64,000 bases of DNA from Natrinema saccharevitans (GTDB taxonomy: Archaea > Halobacteriota > Halobacteria > Halobacteriales > Natrialbaceae): the NCBI RefSeq assembly GCF_001953745.1, contig NZ_LWLN01000001.1, forward strand, positions 1,488,001-1,552,000, in the 5' to 3' direction. A program made the position numbers and the translations under genes. The first letter of the stretch is position 1. Each line of letters begins with the position of its first letter. Below the pieces are notes generated by a model. That model saw only the letters and a program-made list of their open reading frames with translations, ran no database searches and had not been told where the DNA came from. Shown piece after piece: positions 18,993 to 28,174 of this stretch.

Positions 18993-19331
18993 GTAGGAGT
19001 TCCTTAGTACATCCGCGTGCAGCCGCAGCGCTAGAAGCCGCGAACGAACCCGTTTTGGGCGGAATAATGGGTTGGGACGCGAATTTCCTCGGTCGCCCTC
19101 CTGCCGAACGCGTGGATACGAAGAGCCCGAAGACCACGCGGTCGAGTCGCCCAACCGGAGTCACGCGACGACCAGTCTGACCTGAAACGGAACCCTCGAT
19201 TCACGAACTCGCACCGAGTCGACGATGTGGCGTTTCGTCGATAACGCAAACGCAAGCCGGGACGTATTTATTGACTTAAGTTTTGAGGAAAATCGAAAAG
19301 ATATTTATCTGTTGCTGAAACCAATATACTG
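18993..19331. other. Left junction of the island
   Basis: These 339 bases after rnhA hold no gene I can support. Base composition changes from G+C-rich to A+T-rich at about 19260. No tRNA, integrase or clear attachment repeat is visible. The final part carries the promoter of the SdpA-like gene. Confidence 0.5.
19301..19309 (+). promoter_or_regulatory. TATA box for the SdpA-like/HTTM operon
   Basis: The sequence atatttatc lies 23-31 nt before ATG 19332, consistent with a leaderless transcript. Confidence 0.6.
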
Positions 19332-19937
19332 ATGATATTAAGTACCCCAACAGTACTGGCAGCAGGAATTACAACCCTGTTAGTAATTACGACCATCTGG
19401 AAATCCGCGTGGGACGCACATCGACAGAACGTGGATTCGGAACTGTTCAACCTGATACGAGAACCAACTATTCTTTACAGGATAACACCGAACTGGAACA
19501 TGTTCGGACCGAGACCGGTCCAGTACGATTATAAACTTCTCTACCGCTTACGCCGCGGAAATCAGGAAGTAGAAAATTGGACGGAAATTCAAGAAGTTAC
19601 GGACCTTCCCGGCCGGTTTCGATCCGTTTGGAACCCGAATACGTACACGACGAAAGCGCTGTTCGATATCGCGACGAAGTTGACAGCGTCCATCGCTGAG
19701 GAGTTGGATTTTGACGAAGAAGAGTACGGAAATCCGACACAAATTGAGGACGAACGGGTCCAGTTGACGACGCCGTATCTGATGGTCCTCAATTATACAG
19801 TGAAATGGGTCCGTGACAAACGAGACGTCGGTCCGGAAGATCAGGTACAGCTGATAATTATGCGAGGATCCAACCGCGAAGAGAAGTTCAAACCGTTATT
19901 CATTTCCAAATACCACAAAGTGAAGTCCCATGCCTGA
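19332..19937 (+). CDS. SdpA/DUF5819-like membrane-anchored partner of an HTTM protein
   Basis: The 201-residue protein has one N-terminal membrane helix (about residues 7-24) and a large hydrophilic domain. The block PNWNMFGPRPVQYDYKLLYRL at 53-73 holds a W-N-x-F-x-P-x-P motif. From memory this resembles the 'NW..FAPNP' motif of the small proteins (SdpA, DUF5819) encoded beside HTTM membrane proteins. The next gene, overlapping by eight bases, is such an HTTM protein, which supports the reading. A paralogue at 30895 shares the motif and the block TTPY-(5)-NY. The biochemical role is unknown; in Bacillus, SdpA and SdpB together mature the SDP toxin. Function here is inferred. Confidence 0.6.
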   Translation: MILSTPTVLAAGITTLLVITTIWKSAWDAHRQNVDSELFNLIREPTILYRITPNWNMFGPRPVQYDYKLLYRLRRGNQEVENWTEIQEVTDLPGRFRSVWNPNTYTTKALFDIATKLTASIAEELDFDEEEYGNPTQIEDERVQLTTPYLMVLNYTVKWVRDKRDVGPEDQVQLIIMRGSNREEKFKPLFISKYHKVKSHA

Positions 19938-20733
19938 AGTAGACACGCTTCTCCGCGTCATGGCGGTACTCACAGGATGTCACGTCGTGTATACGACCCT
20001 CGAGTTATTGAGTAGACCCGAGCGGTATGCGGACGGTGGAATGATGGACTGGTCGATCCGCGAGATGACCAAATCTGATAGGCGATTTTCCTGGATTTCG
20101 GACCCGATCCTCGCCAGGTTCCGGTTGATACTGTTCGGCCGGATACTCGTCGGTATCGGCGTCACGATTCTGGCGGCACTGGGCGAATTGTGGCTGCTCA
20201 CCCCCTTCGTAGGATATCTCTTCTTCGCCGAGTTGGCGATATTGTTCCGTCACAATGCGGGGCTGAGCGGCGGATTCCACATGGCGTTAGTCGTCACCAG
20301 CGGCCTGTTCGTTTCCCTGGCTGCACCGTCCTCGAGTACTCTTGAGGCGATCGGCCTACTGTGGATCGCAGCGCAAGGAATCCTCGGGTATCTAATCCCG
20401 GGCGTCCAAAAATTAACGGAGAAAACGTGGTGGGACGGCTCCGCGCTAGTCGGGGTTCTTTCGACGGAAACGTGGGCCACAAAGTATGGGAACGCGCTTG
20501 CCGAATACCCGAAGATAACGTTCGTCTGCGGGTGGGCCGTTATTATCTTCGAAATATTGTTCGCTCTCAGTCTGGTCGTCCCTGAACCGGCGATATTCGT
20601 TTTCTTCGCACTCGGCGTACTGTTCCACTTCAGTAACGCGTTATTCATGGGGATAAACAGCTTCGTGTTCATTTTCCCGGCCACGTATCCCGCTCTATAT
20701 TACGCGAATTCCCTCATCGGTATCGGTGTATAA
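19930..20733 (+). CDS. HTTM (SdpB / vitamin K carboxylase-like) membrane protein
   Basis: This 267-residue protein has about seven or eight hydrophobic segments. The block GVQKLTEKTWWDGSALVGVL near residue 157 and the later FEILFALSLVV...LGVLFHFSNALFMGI match the HTTM pattern (AG-x-x-K followed by W-W-x-G, then E-x-x-F-x-L and G-x-x-F-H). HTTM proteins include SdpB and relatives of gamma-glutamyl carboxylase. It overlaps the SdpA-like gene by eight bases, so the two are co-translated. The likely role is an integral-membrane step in maturing a peptide, but the reaction is unknown. The assignment is by motif memory, not alignment. Confidence 0.6.
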   Translation: MPEVDTLLRVMAVLTGCHVVYTTLELLSRPERYADGGMMDWSIREMTKSDRRFSWISDPILARFRLILFGRILVGIGVTILAALGELWLLTPFVGYLFFAELAILFRHNAGLSGGFHMALVVTSGLFVSLAAPSSSTLEAIGLLWIAAQGILGYLIPGVQKLTEKTWWDGSALVGVLSTETWATKYGNALAEYPKITFVCGWAVIIFEILFALSLVVPEPAIFVFFALGVLFHFSNALFMGINSFVFIFPATYPALYYANSLIGIGV

Positions 20734-20756
20734 CAACTGTGTGAGCGATTTTTTCG

Positions 20757-22610
20757 ATGACGGTCGAAGCAGAGAATACCCTACCTTTTTCGATGGTGAA
20801 TTTAAAAATGGCTAGTATGGAAATAATACCAGACCGTTCGGAAATTACGGCGGAATTCACGTGGGATCGCGATAGCGTATACGAGAGCGACGAGGAGTGG
20901 CGACGAACCGTCGACGAATTGTCCGAACGTGTCGAAGAACTGTCGAACTACGAGGGCAGCGTTACTACAGACGCGTCGACGTTGCTCGAGGCATTCGAAC
21001 TGTACGAGACGATATTTCGAGACGTCGAGACCGTCACCGTGTACGCAGAAATGCGCCACTCCGAGGACACTCGAGACCAAACAGCGCAGGCGATGTCCGC
21101 CCGTGCGCAGGCGTTCGCCACCACCGCCCGGTCGAAGGTCTCGTTTCTCAGGCGGGAAATCCAAGAACTGACGGAACAGGAATTTGCGGAGTTCGCAGCG
21201 GAAGAACCGTCTCTTGAGCGGTACGAAGTCCTGATCGACGATATACTACGAATGAAACCACACACTCGGTCAACGGAGGTCGAATCCCTCTTAGCCGACC
21301 TCTCCGACGTGATGTCTGCACCGAGTGCCATTTACTCTACGCTCACGAGCGCAGATATCACGTTTCCGACGGTAGAAGACGAACAGAACGAGTCGATCGG
21401 GATAACTCAGAACAACTTTTCGACGCTACTGAAGCGGTCGGACCGAGGATTCCGTCGTCGGGTCTACGAGACGTACTGTGGAGAGTGGGACGAACTTCGC
21501 CATACGATCGCTTCCGCCTACTCGAAACAAGTCACAACTAACGTCAAAAACGCACACGCACGAAACTACGACACTGCTCGAAAAGCGGCCCTCGACGGTC
21601 CCAACGTCCCAACCGAGGTTTACGATACGCTCGTTCAGACTATTACAGACTCCCTCGAGCCATTTCACCGCCACCTTCGCCTCAAACGAGGCGCGCTCAA
21701 GGTCGACAAACTCCACATGTGGGACCTCCACGCTCCGTTGATGGAGGAAGACGTACCAGAGATACCCTACGAACAGGCGTGCGAACACATCGTTAATGCA
21801 GTTGAACCGCTCGGGGAAACCTATCGTGATCGTCTCGCGGACGGGCTGAACGACGGGTGGATCGACGTCTACGAGACTGCCGGCAAACAGTGGGGTGCAG
21901 CCCACATCGGTAGCTACGACACGAAACCGTTCGTCCGTCTGAACTATAAGGGCGACGTCAAGTCGATGTATACGTTTGCACACGAACTCGGCCATGCGAT
22001 GCATTCCGTGTATAGTCAAGAATCACAACCGTACATCTACACTCACTACAGTACATTCATTGCCGAAGTAGCGAGTAACGTCAACGAGGCGCTGCTCGTC
22101 CACTATCTGTTGGAGACCGTCGACGACGTCACGCTCTGCGCCTCGATCCTCGATGCATATCTAGAACGCGTCCGGTCGATGCTCTATAGCCAAACGATGC
22201 ACGCCGAGTTCGAACACCGCGTGCACGAACTTCGAGAAGCCGGGGAACCGCTCACTGCGGATCGAATCGACGAACTCTATCGGGATCTGAAGACGCGGTA
22301 CTTCTCACCTGCCGTGGTCGACGACCACGCCACCCGACAGTGGATGCGTATCTCCCACTTTTTCAACTCCTTCTCCGTCTATCAGTACGCAACAGGAATC
22401 TCGGCCGCTCTCGCCATCGTCGAGGACATTCTCGAGAACGGGACCGAAGCCGCGACAGATTATCGGTCGATGCTTCGTCGGGGTGGACGCGGTTACCCGC
22501 TCGACGTACTTGACGCTGTAGACATCGACATGCACCGTTCCGAGACAATCGAACTCGCTATCGAGGCATATGACTCGTGGCTCGATGAACTCGAGTCGAT
22601 AGCGACCTGA
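20757..22610 (+). CDS. pepF: M3 family oligoendopeptidase F (PepF-like)
   Basis: The 617-residue zinc metallopeptidase cleaves short peptides. The zinc site is H409-E410-L-G-H413 (FAHELGHAMHS), and the third ligand is E437 in FIAEVASNVNEALL. The N-terminal half shows the M3B layout, with FTWDRDSVYESDEEW near residue 34 and a long helical region. The length is usual for PepF. Only 23 bases separate it from the HTTM gene, so it belongs to the same operon. This suggests that it trims or degrades the leader of a peptide handled by that system. Inner Met codons (residue 21) could be the true start. Confidence 0.9.
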   Translation: MTVEAENTLPFSMVNLKMASMEIIPDRSEITAEFTWDRDSVYESDEEWRRTVDELSERVEELSNYEGSVTTDASTLLEAFELYETIFRDVETVTVYAEMRHSEDTRDQTAQAMSARAQAFATTARSKVSFLRREIQELTEQEFAEFAAEEPSLERYEVLIDDILRMKPHTRSTEVESLLADLSDVMSAPSAIYSTLTSADITFPTVEDEQNESIGITQNNFSTLLKRSDRGFRRRVYETYCGEWDELRHTIASAYSKQVTTNVKNAHARNYDTARKAALDGPNVPTEVYDTLVQTITDSLEPFHRHLRLKRGALKVDKLHMWDLHAPLMEEDVPEIPYEQACEHIVNAVEPLGETYRDRLADGLNDGWIDVYETAGKQWGAAHIGSYDTKPFVRLNYKGDVKSMYTFAHELGHAMHSVYSQESQPYIYTHYSTFIAEVASNVNEALLVHYLLETVDDVTLCASILDAYLERVRSMLYSQTMHAEFEHRVHELREAGEPLTADRIDELYRDLKTRYFSPAVVDDHATRQWMRISHFFNSFSVYQYATGISAALAIVEDILENGTEAATDYRSMLRRGGRGYPLDVLDAVDIDMHRSETIELAIEAYDSWLDELESIAT

Positions 22611-22811
22611 ACGCGTATCGGCGAAGCGGTGAGGTAGCAATCGACCGGCTTCCGCTGATCCAGCGAGATCGATCAGAGTCGAACCGAGCCCACAACGGTT
22701 CGGGTATCGGAACGCAGCGGACGATCCTAAAAGCCGACAGAGACGTTACTAGATCCAAACATTTCTGACGAGGGAGTAGTTCAGTATCCGACAGTTTAGA
22801 TCTCGGATTGG

Positions 22812-23786
22812 CTACTGGGACGGTCCATCGGTGGGTGGATCGGAGACCGGTGAATTGATGACCGATTTGAAGTGGTCGATCATTCGTTCGAGCCCGTCTT
22901 CGAGTTCGACCGTCGGCTCCCAGTTCAGTTCCGATCGCACTTTCGAAATATCGGGACAGCGCTTCCGTGGGTCGTGGGGTGGTAGGGGTTCGTAAACGAG
23001 GCTACTCTCGCTATCCGTCATTTCGAGTAACATTTCTGCCAATTCGAGAATCGTTCGCTCGTCCGGGTTCCCGACGTTGACCGGGGTCTGGAGGTCACTA
23101 GCGAGGAGTCGACGCAAGCCTTCGACGAGATCTGAAATGAAGCAAAAGCTTCTCGTCTGTTTCCCGTCGCCATAGACCGTCAAATCTTCGCCCGTGAGCG
23201 CCTGCCGGACGAACGTTGGGAGCACGCGACCGTCATCGATACGCATCCGTGGCCCGTATGTGTTAAATATTCTCGCAATGCGAACATCGAGGCCGTACTG
23301 CTCTTTGAAGCTCCATACTAACGATTCACCGTAGCGTTTGGATTCGTCGTAACACGCTCGTGGTCCGAACGGATCAACGCGTCCTCGATAGTCTTCGGGC
23401 TGCGGATTGACATCGGGATCACCATAGACTTCGCTTGTAGATGCAAACAGGTAGGTCGCGTCTTTCTCCAGCGCCAGTTCCAGTGTCTTTTGGGTTCCGA
23501 TCGCTCCCACCTGAAGCGTCTCGATCGGATTCTCCTGGTAGAACGCCGGAGACGCGAGACTCGCGAGGTGGATGACCCAGTCCAAATCACCGGCCACGGT
23601 GATCGACTCCGTTATGTCCTCCTTGTGGAACGAGAACCGGTCGTGGGATCGAAATCTGGATATATTTTCCTGACGGCCCGTGACAAAATTATCGAAGACG
23701 AGCAGTTCGTGTCCCTCATCGAGAAATCTTTGACAGAGGTGGGAACCGATAAAGCCCGCACCGCCGGTAATACAGACTCTATTCAT
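22812..23786 (-). CDS. NAD-dependent epimerase/dehydratase (UDP-glucuronate decarboxylase-like)
   Basis: The 324-residue extended short-chain dehydrogenase binds NAD through GGAGFIG (8-14). The catalytic residues are the Ser/Thr of FASTSEVYGD (115-123), Y146 and K150 (YDESKRYGE). The pattern FNTYGPRMRIDDGRVLPTFVRQAL is that of the UDP-xylose synthase / dTDP-glucose dehydratase group. It makes or changes an NDP-sugar donor. Two glycosyltransferases in the same island may use the product. It stands alone, divergent from the first methyltransferase gene. Confidence 0.88.
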   Translation of the reverse strand: MNRVCITGGAGFIGSHLCQRFLDEGHELLVFDNFVTGRQENISRFRSHDRFSFHKEDITESITVAGDLDWVIHLASLASPAFYQENPIETLQVGAIGTQKTLELALEKDATYLFASTSEVYGDPDVNPQPEDYRGRVDPFGPRACYDESKRYGESLVWSFKEQYGLDVRIARIFNTYGPRMRIDDGRVLPTFVRQALTGEDLTVYGDGKQTRSFCFISDLVEGLRRLLASDLQTPVNVGNPDERTILELAEMLLEMTDSESSLVYEPLPPHDPRKRCPDISKVRSELNWEPTVELEDGLERMIDHFKSVINSPVSDPPTDGPSQ

Positions 23787-24226
23787 TTTCTATACTCGTT
23801 GCTAATCAGTCGAGTTGATCGAGCGATCATGGTGCTCACTGATACCGGGGCCCGCTTGCTCTGCTTTCGTCAGCCGCTCTCGATAGACGATGCGGAAGTG
23901 ATGATTGCCGATACATCCCTGCTCTTATTATATTATTGGAGTTTTATTAACATTTCGATATTTCTAAACCGAAAGAACGACGTTGAAATACTCACAACCG
24001 GCTCACGCGGTCTATCTGCCGATCCGGACGACGTCTGCAAAAGACTACTGCGTATTCGACTGGCTACGGTCTTTTCCGACCGGTCGTGTAGAGAACGACG
24101 ACCGTTGTTCGTTCTCGAACCGGACGCTTCCGCGGGTGGATTCGTAGCGCAGGCGAGACGAAATGCTCGTCAAACCCCTCTGTTAAAATATTAATTTTTA
24201 TAACCCTTCAATTATTTTAACGCAAT
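23787..24226. other. A+T-rich intergenic region between epimerase and methyltransferase 1
   Basis: No supported gene lies in these 440 bases. An 8-bp inverted repeat (gagaacga / tcgttctc, 24091-24116) is present. The last 45 bases are the promoter of methyltransferase 1. Confidence 0.4.
24195..24203 (+). promoter_or_regulatory. TATA box for methyltransferase 1
   Basis: The sequence tttttataa lies 24-32 nt before ATG 24227. The same arrangement precedes methyltransferase 3 (ttttatatta at 33171-33180) and, more weakly, methyltransferase 2 (taaaatttt at 25944-25952). Confidence 0.6.
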
Positions 24227-24991
24227 ATGGCCGATTGGACGGAAGACGTCTTCAAAGACAAATCGAGCCTCTTCGCGGGAGTGTTAGAACGGCACGACCC
24301 TCACACGGAAGATGAGGTCGATAGAATACTTTCCACGGTTCGAGAGGAATACGGGGTAGAGCCGGAGTCGGTCCTGGACGTCGGCTGCGGACTGGGACGG
24401 CACGTGCTGGCGTTCGGTGAACGGGGGTACGAGGTCGACGGACTCGATTTCTCGCGGGAATACGTTCGAGAGGCCCGCCAGCGCGCCAGTGATCGCGACC
24501 TCGACGATCGCGTCTCGATCCACCAACACGACATGCGCAATCTCGAGGAGTGGGACGACTCCTACGACCTCACCGTGAACCTGGGGTTGACGTTCGGATA
24601 TTACGGTCGAGAAACGGATCAGGAGATTCTCTCGAACGTCTTCGACCTCCTCTCCGACGACGGCGTGTTCGCGGTCGAAATGATTAACGCCGCGGGCATC
24701 GTGAACAATTTCCAGCGAAGTCACGTAACTGAATTCGACGACGAACTCAGCGTTCAACGCCTCGAGTACGACATCGAGAAAGGGGTGTTGCACAATATCA
24801 CTGATCTATTTGCGAAGATCGAAGACGAGTATCAGTACAAGGATCGGATAGTTATGAAACATCAGCTATACTGGACTGCAGAATTCAAGCATATGTGCGA
24901 ATTAGCCGGTTTCGAATCGTTTCATATCGTTCCTCTCGATGGAGAGGAACTCACCCTCGATGTAACTTCGTATCTGCTGCTTGCTAGTTGA
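24227..24991 (+). CDS. Class I SAM-dependent methyltransferase (paralogue 1)
   Basis: The 254-residue protein has the SAM-binding motif I VLDVGCGLGRHVLAFG (49-64), the acidic end of strand 2 VDGLDFS (70-76), and motif HQHDMRNLEEWDDSYDL (99-115). It ends in a beta-rich half (TDLFAKIEDEYQYKDR...) typical of ubiquinone/biotin-type methyltransferases. Codons for residues 40-115 are almost identical in DNA to the two paralogues at 25978 and 33201, while both ends have diverged. The substrate is not known. Within the island it may tailor a sugar or peptide. Confidence 0.85.
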   Translation: MADWTEDVFKDKSSLFAGVLERHDPHTEDEVDRILSTVREEYGVEPESVLDVGCGLGRHVLAFGERGYEVDGLDFSREYVREARQRASDRDLDDRVSIHQHDMRNLEEWDDSYDLTVNLGLTFGYYGRETDQEILSNVFDLLSDDGVFAVEMINAAGIVNNFQRSHVTEFDDELSVQRLEYDIEKGVLHNITDLFAKIEDEYQYKDRIVMKHQLYWTAEFKHMCELAGFESFHIVPLDGEELTLDVTSYLLLAS

Positions 24992-25396
24992 GGTTACTTG
25001 TCCCATATAAGTCTCGATTGGAGAGTGAGCGATTTCGCTCCGAATCGTACACGGCTGCGGATCGGCCCTCTTCCCGGCTCGTCGACCGATCGGCAGTGTC
25101 GTCCTCACCGGCAGGACGTAAAGGGACTATAACGCCGGTGTCGAAGGGATTTTGTCACGCTTCCGACTCGCACTGGAGTTCGTGGGAGATCGGAAGGAAA
25201 ACCGAGTCAGGTCCGTACGCGGTAACCGCGTTACCAGCATCGGATACCGACGGGTACACTGACTGTTGATCGAGACTATCCGGTCCGTTCGGAAACCGTC
25301 ACGGACATCGTCTCCAACCCGTAGTACCCGGTCACAACAACAACAGTTATGTAGCTCAACCACAACGAATTTTTTACGTGGATCGTACACTGAGTT
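24992..25396. other. Intergenic region before the SHOCT gene
   Basis: No gene is supported in these 405 bases. A TATA-like aattttttac lies about 25 bases before ATG 25397. Confidence 0.4.
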
Positions 25397-25825
25397 ATGA
25401 GCCAGAGTGGTTCCCTCGGTCGTCTTCGCGAGAGTATAACGGAAGTCGTCGGATTTCTCTTCGCGTTTCTAATGGTATTGGGAATCGTCGTGGAGCCGTG
25501 GTTGTTCGTTCTGGGCCTTGTCGGGATGCTATTTTTGACTCCGATAGTAGCACTCCTATTTGGTGATCGAGACACGGTCGAGGAATGGTGGGGTGGAGAG
25601 AAGGCCCAACAACTAGATACTGACACCTCACAAGACGACCCACTCGAAACGCTCAAACGCCGGTATGCTGAGGGCGAACTCTCCGAAGAAGAGTTCGAAG
25701 ACAAACTCAACCGATTACTCGAATCGGAGAACGTAGATATGACGGACTTCGATGCCAACCACCGTGAGTCGATAACCGAGTTTCCTGAAGAGGATGATTC
25801 CGAGATGGAGCTAGATGAAAACTAA
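25397..25825 (+). CDS. SHOCT domain membrane protein
   Basis: The 142-residue protein has two membrane segments (about residues 15-35 and 37-54). A cytoplasmic SHOCT motif follows, DPLETLKRRYAEGELSEEEF, at about 81-100, the short helical pair common at the C-terminal side of many membrane proteins. The acidic tail is Asp/Glu-rich. The ABC transporters in haloarchaeal genomes often have such small partners, but no function is established. It lies between two paralogous methyltransferase genes. Confidence 0.75.
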   Translation: MSQSGSLGRLRESITEVVGFLFAFLMVLGIVVEPWLFVLGLVGMLFLTPIVALLFGDRDTVEEWWGGEKAQQLDTDTSQDDPLETLKRRYAEGELSEEEFEDKLNRLLESENVDMTDFDANHRESITEFPEEDDSEMELDEN

Positions 25826-25977
25826 CCCTCTTTACTGAAGTAATCACATCTGCGCAGCTATTAGCCAGTTCGTTGCCCTCGTCGCGGTCTGCCTGCGACC
25901 GCTATCCAGAACACTACTTTGGAGAATCAGAGCCCCAAACCAGTAAAATTTTGTATGTTGGAATACAATTTTCAAAT

Positions 25978-26742
25978 ATGAAAAATTGGACGGAAAGGCT
26001 TTACAAAGACAAATCGAGCCTCTTTGCTGAAGGACTCGAACGATTAGAAGGGGTAGCCGAGGACGAGATGGATATCATTCTCAACCGGGTGAAAGAGGAA
26101 TACGGGGTAGAGCCGGAGTCGGTCCTGGACATCGGCTGCGGACTGGGACGGCACGTGCTGGCGTTCGGTGAACGGGGGTACGAGGTCGACGGACTCGATT
26201 TCTCGCGGGAATACGTTCGAGAGGCCCGCCAGCGCGCCAGTGATCGCGACCTCGACGATCGCGTCTCGATCCACCAACACGACATGCGCAATCTCGAGGA
26301 GTGGGACGACTCCTATGACCTCATCGTGAACTTAGGAGTAACGTTCGGTCATTACGGTCGAGAGACGGATCAGGAGATTCTCTCGAACGTCTTCGACCTC
26401 CTCTCCGACGACGGCGTGTTCGCGGTCGAAATGATCAATAAGGCGAATCAGATCCACGACTTCGAACGAACATACGTTATAGATTACCGTGATGCTCTCA
26501 ATGTTCAGCACCTTAGATACGATATCGGAAACGGTGTTCTGCACAGTAATATCGACGTATTCTCGAGAGAAGAGGAGGAATTCGGATACCGAAATCGTAT
26601 GACCCTTAAGTATTACCTTTATTCACCTTCGGAACTCAGGTACATGTGTAAACGAGCGGGATTCGAGGACGTCACTATCGTTCCGAGAGGTGCGGAAGAA
26701 CTCACACTGGACGTGGAATCGATCGTTATACTGGCCAGTTGA
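25978..26742 (+). CDS. Class I SAM-dependent methyltransferase (paralogue 2)
   Basis: The 254-residue protein aligns end to end with paralogue 1. Motif I is VLDIGCGLGRHVLAFG at 49-64. Codons 40-115 differ from paralogue 1 at only a couple of bases, whereas residues 1-39 and 140-215 differ widely. The C-terminal block (KRAGFED, IVPRGAEELTLDVES) is instead nearly the same as in paralogue 3, so the gene is a mosaic. The start is ATG 25978, set by the alignment (MKNWTERLYKDKSSLF) and by a TATA-like taaaatttt 26-34 bases upstream. The gene overlaps the convergent glycosyltransferase by 17 bp. Confidence 0.85.
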   Translation: MKNWTERLYKDKSSLFAEGLERLEGVAEDEMDIILNRVKEEYGVEPESVLDIGCGLGRHVLAFGERGYEVDGLDFSREYVREARQRASDRDLDDRVSIHQHDMRNLEEWDDSYDLIVNLGVTFGHYGRETDQEILSNVFDLLSDDGVFAVEMINKANQIHDFERTYVIDYRDALNVQHLRYDIGNGVLHSNIDVFSREEEEFGYRNRMTLKYYLYSPSELRYMCKRAGFEDVTIVPRGAEELTLDVESIVILAS

Positions 26743-27667
26743 AGCCGGAGGGGCTCGGAAACCGGCTCTTGTAGCTCCGTAAACCGTATCTCCCGAAAAG
26801 GGAAGCGAAAACGAGTCCGTACGGCGATCCGTCGGGATTCGTGCGCACAGCTTTCCAAAAGTGTCGAACTGCGTGTGCCGACCATCGGCTCTGTTGTAGG
26901 CACTTGAGGGCACCAATTGCGTGTTTGAGTGCGAGACCCCGTTTCCTGACCGTGTCGGGGTACGCGTCGTAGAGCTCATCGTAATACTCGACAATGGCCA
27001 TTCTCGCCGCTTTGCAATCTACGGATCTGCTTAATCCGTAGCCAGATCGACTAGTAATAAGTTCTCTATCGATCGTACACACTTTGTTCGATCGAACGAG
27101 CTCTATAACCGGGACGATATCGTCGTGAGGAAAATCAGCCATCGGGAGTAACGATTCGATCGCGGACCGTTCCGCAAGCATTCCACTGATACCGTACGGA
27201 GCCGCCAGTGCTGAAAGACAGAACTCGAGGACTGTGTCGGGATCGATCGGATTCTCGCCCGTGTAGAACTCGCGAATCGCTTCTGGATCGAGAAGATCCC
27301 GCTTGCGAGCAAAGGCGACGGAACAATCTCCCGATTCGATAGCTTCCAGGAGCATTCGAATACCGTTTGCCTGTATCTCGTCGTCATCATCGAGAAACAG
27401 CACGTACCTACCGTTCGTTTTCTGAATACCTCTGTCGCGGGCAATCGCAACCTGTTCGATTTTATTATCAGTTTCGTATGAATTGATGCACGTATAATTC
27501 ACGCCGTACTCATCTGCGACGGGGCGAGCGTTCTCATTTCGTGTCATATCTACGATGTGGATGTCGATACTAACACTTTTTTGACTCACCACACTATCGA
27601 TAGTCCGATCCAATGAATTATTTCTTTTATATGTGGGTATTATAACGTTCACCGACGGCAGGCTCAT
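26726..27667 (-). CDS. Family 2 (GT-A) glycosyltransferase
   Basis: The 313-residue protein opens with the GT2 pattern VNVIIPTYKRNNSLDRTIDSV (6-26). The metal and nucleotide-sugar site is FLDDDDE at 91-97 (D93-D96). An acceptor-side region HDDIVPVIEL occurs near residue 180. It has no membrane segment. The likely role is adding a sugar, from a donor made by an enzyme such as the epimerase at 22812, to a lipid, protein or peptide. It is convergent with methyltransferase 2. Confidence 0.88.
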   Translation of the reverse strand: MSLPSVNVIIPTYKRNNSLDRTIDSVVSQKSVSIDIHIVDMTRNENARPVADEYGVNYTCINSYETDNKIEQVAIARDRGIQKTNGRYVLFLDDDDEIQANGIRMLLEAIESGDCSVAFARKRDLLDPEAIREFYTGENPIDPDTVLEFCLSALAAPYGISGMLAERSAIESLLPMADFPHDDIVPVIELVRSNKVCTIDRELITSRSGYGLSRSVDCKAARMAIVEYYDELYDAYPDTVRKRGLALKHAIGALKCLQQSRWSAHAVRHFWKAVRTNPDGSPYGLVFASLFGRYGLRSYKSRFPSPSGFNWPV

Positions 27668-28174
27668 AGTGTGATATCGATACTAGCACTCACATATTGG
27701 TTTCTATTCTGTAATACGACTTGCTTAGTGTAGTTCGACGTCCGATGACGAAAACTGGTCCGGACGTGTTACTCGGCAAACGACTCAGAGGGCGCCCTGT
27801 CCCAGTAATATAGTTGTCAGCATCCGTACTACCGAAGTACAGACCTATCTCAAGTCCGGTCTCACCGGTACTCTGGCCCGGTGATATCACTCGTAAAGAA
27901 TTGCGGTAGTCACCGGAGACCAGTTATCGCTTTTCGTGGTGGTTCTAGCATCGAGAAACCGTCATCGAACGGCCGGCCCGTCGAATCGGTCCGGAAACTC
28001 CCACGGGACGTGTTCGGGCACTCGTCCCACGAGTCGTCCCGAGAACGTACTATCGGGTGAGCGATCCGGATGGTGTCTTTCTGTCCGGTCCCTGATAGTC
28101 GTATAGCCGCGTTGATATCGAATCGCCTTCGTCACGAATTCGGCCGCTGTACGCGACCGAAGACGTGATTTGGC
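27668..28174. other. 507-bp gap between glycosyltransferase and ABC permease
   Basis: No convincing gene is seen. A 66-codon minus-strand frame (27690-27890) has no recognisable features. A 7-bp inverted repeat (tcaccgg / ccggtga) lies near 27861-27883. The region may hold decayed sequence or the promoter of the glycosyltransferase gene. Confidence 0.4.

Noticed and set aside
24091-24116. 8-bp inverted repeat gagaacga / tcgttctc
   Set aside because: Short stem with a 10-base loop and no T-run; such repeats are common by chance.
27690-27890. A 66-codon minus-strand frame in the 507-bp gap
   Set aside because: No TATA box at the proper distance, no hydrophobic or cysteine pattern, and no similarity to neighbours.
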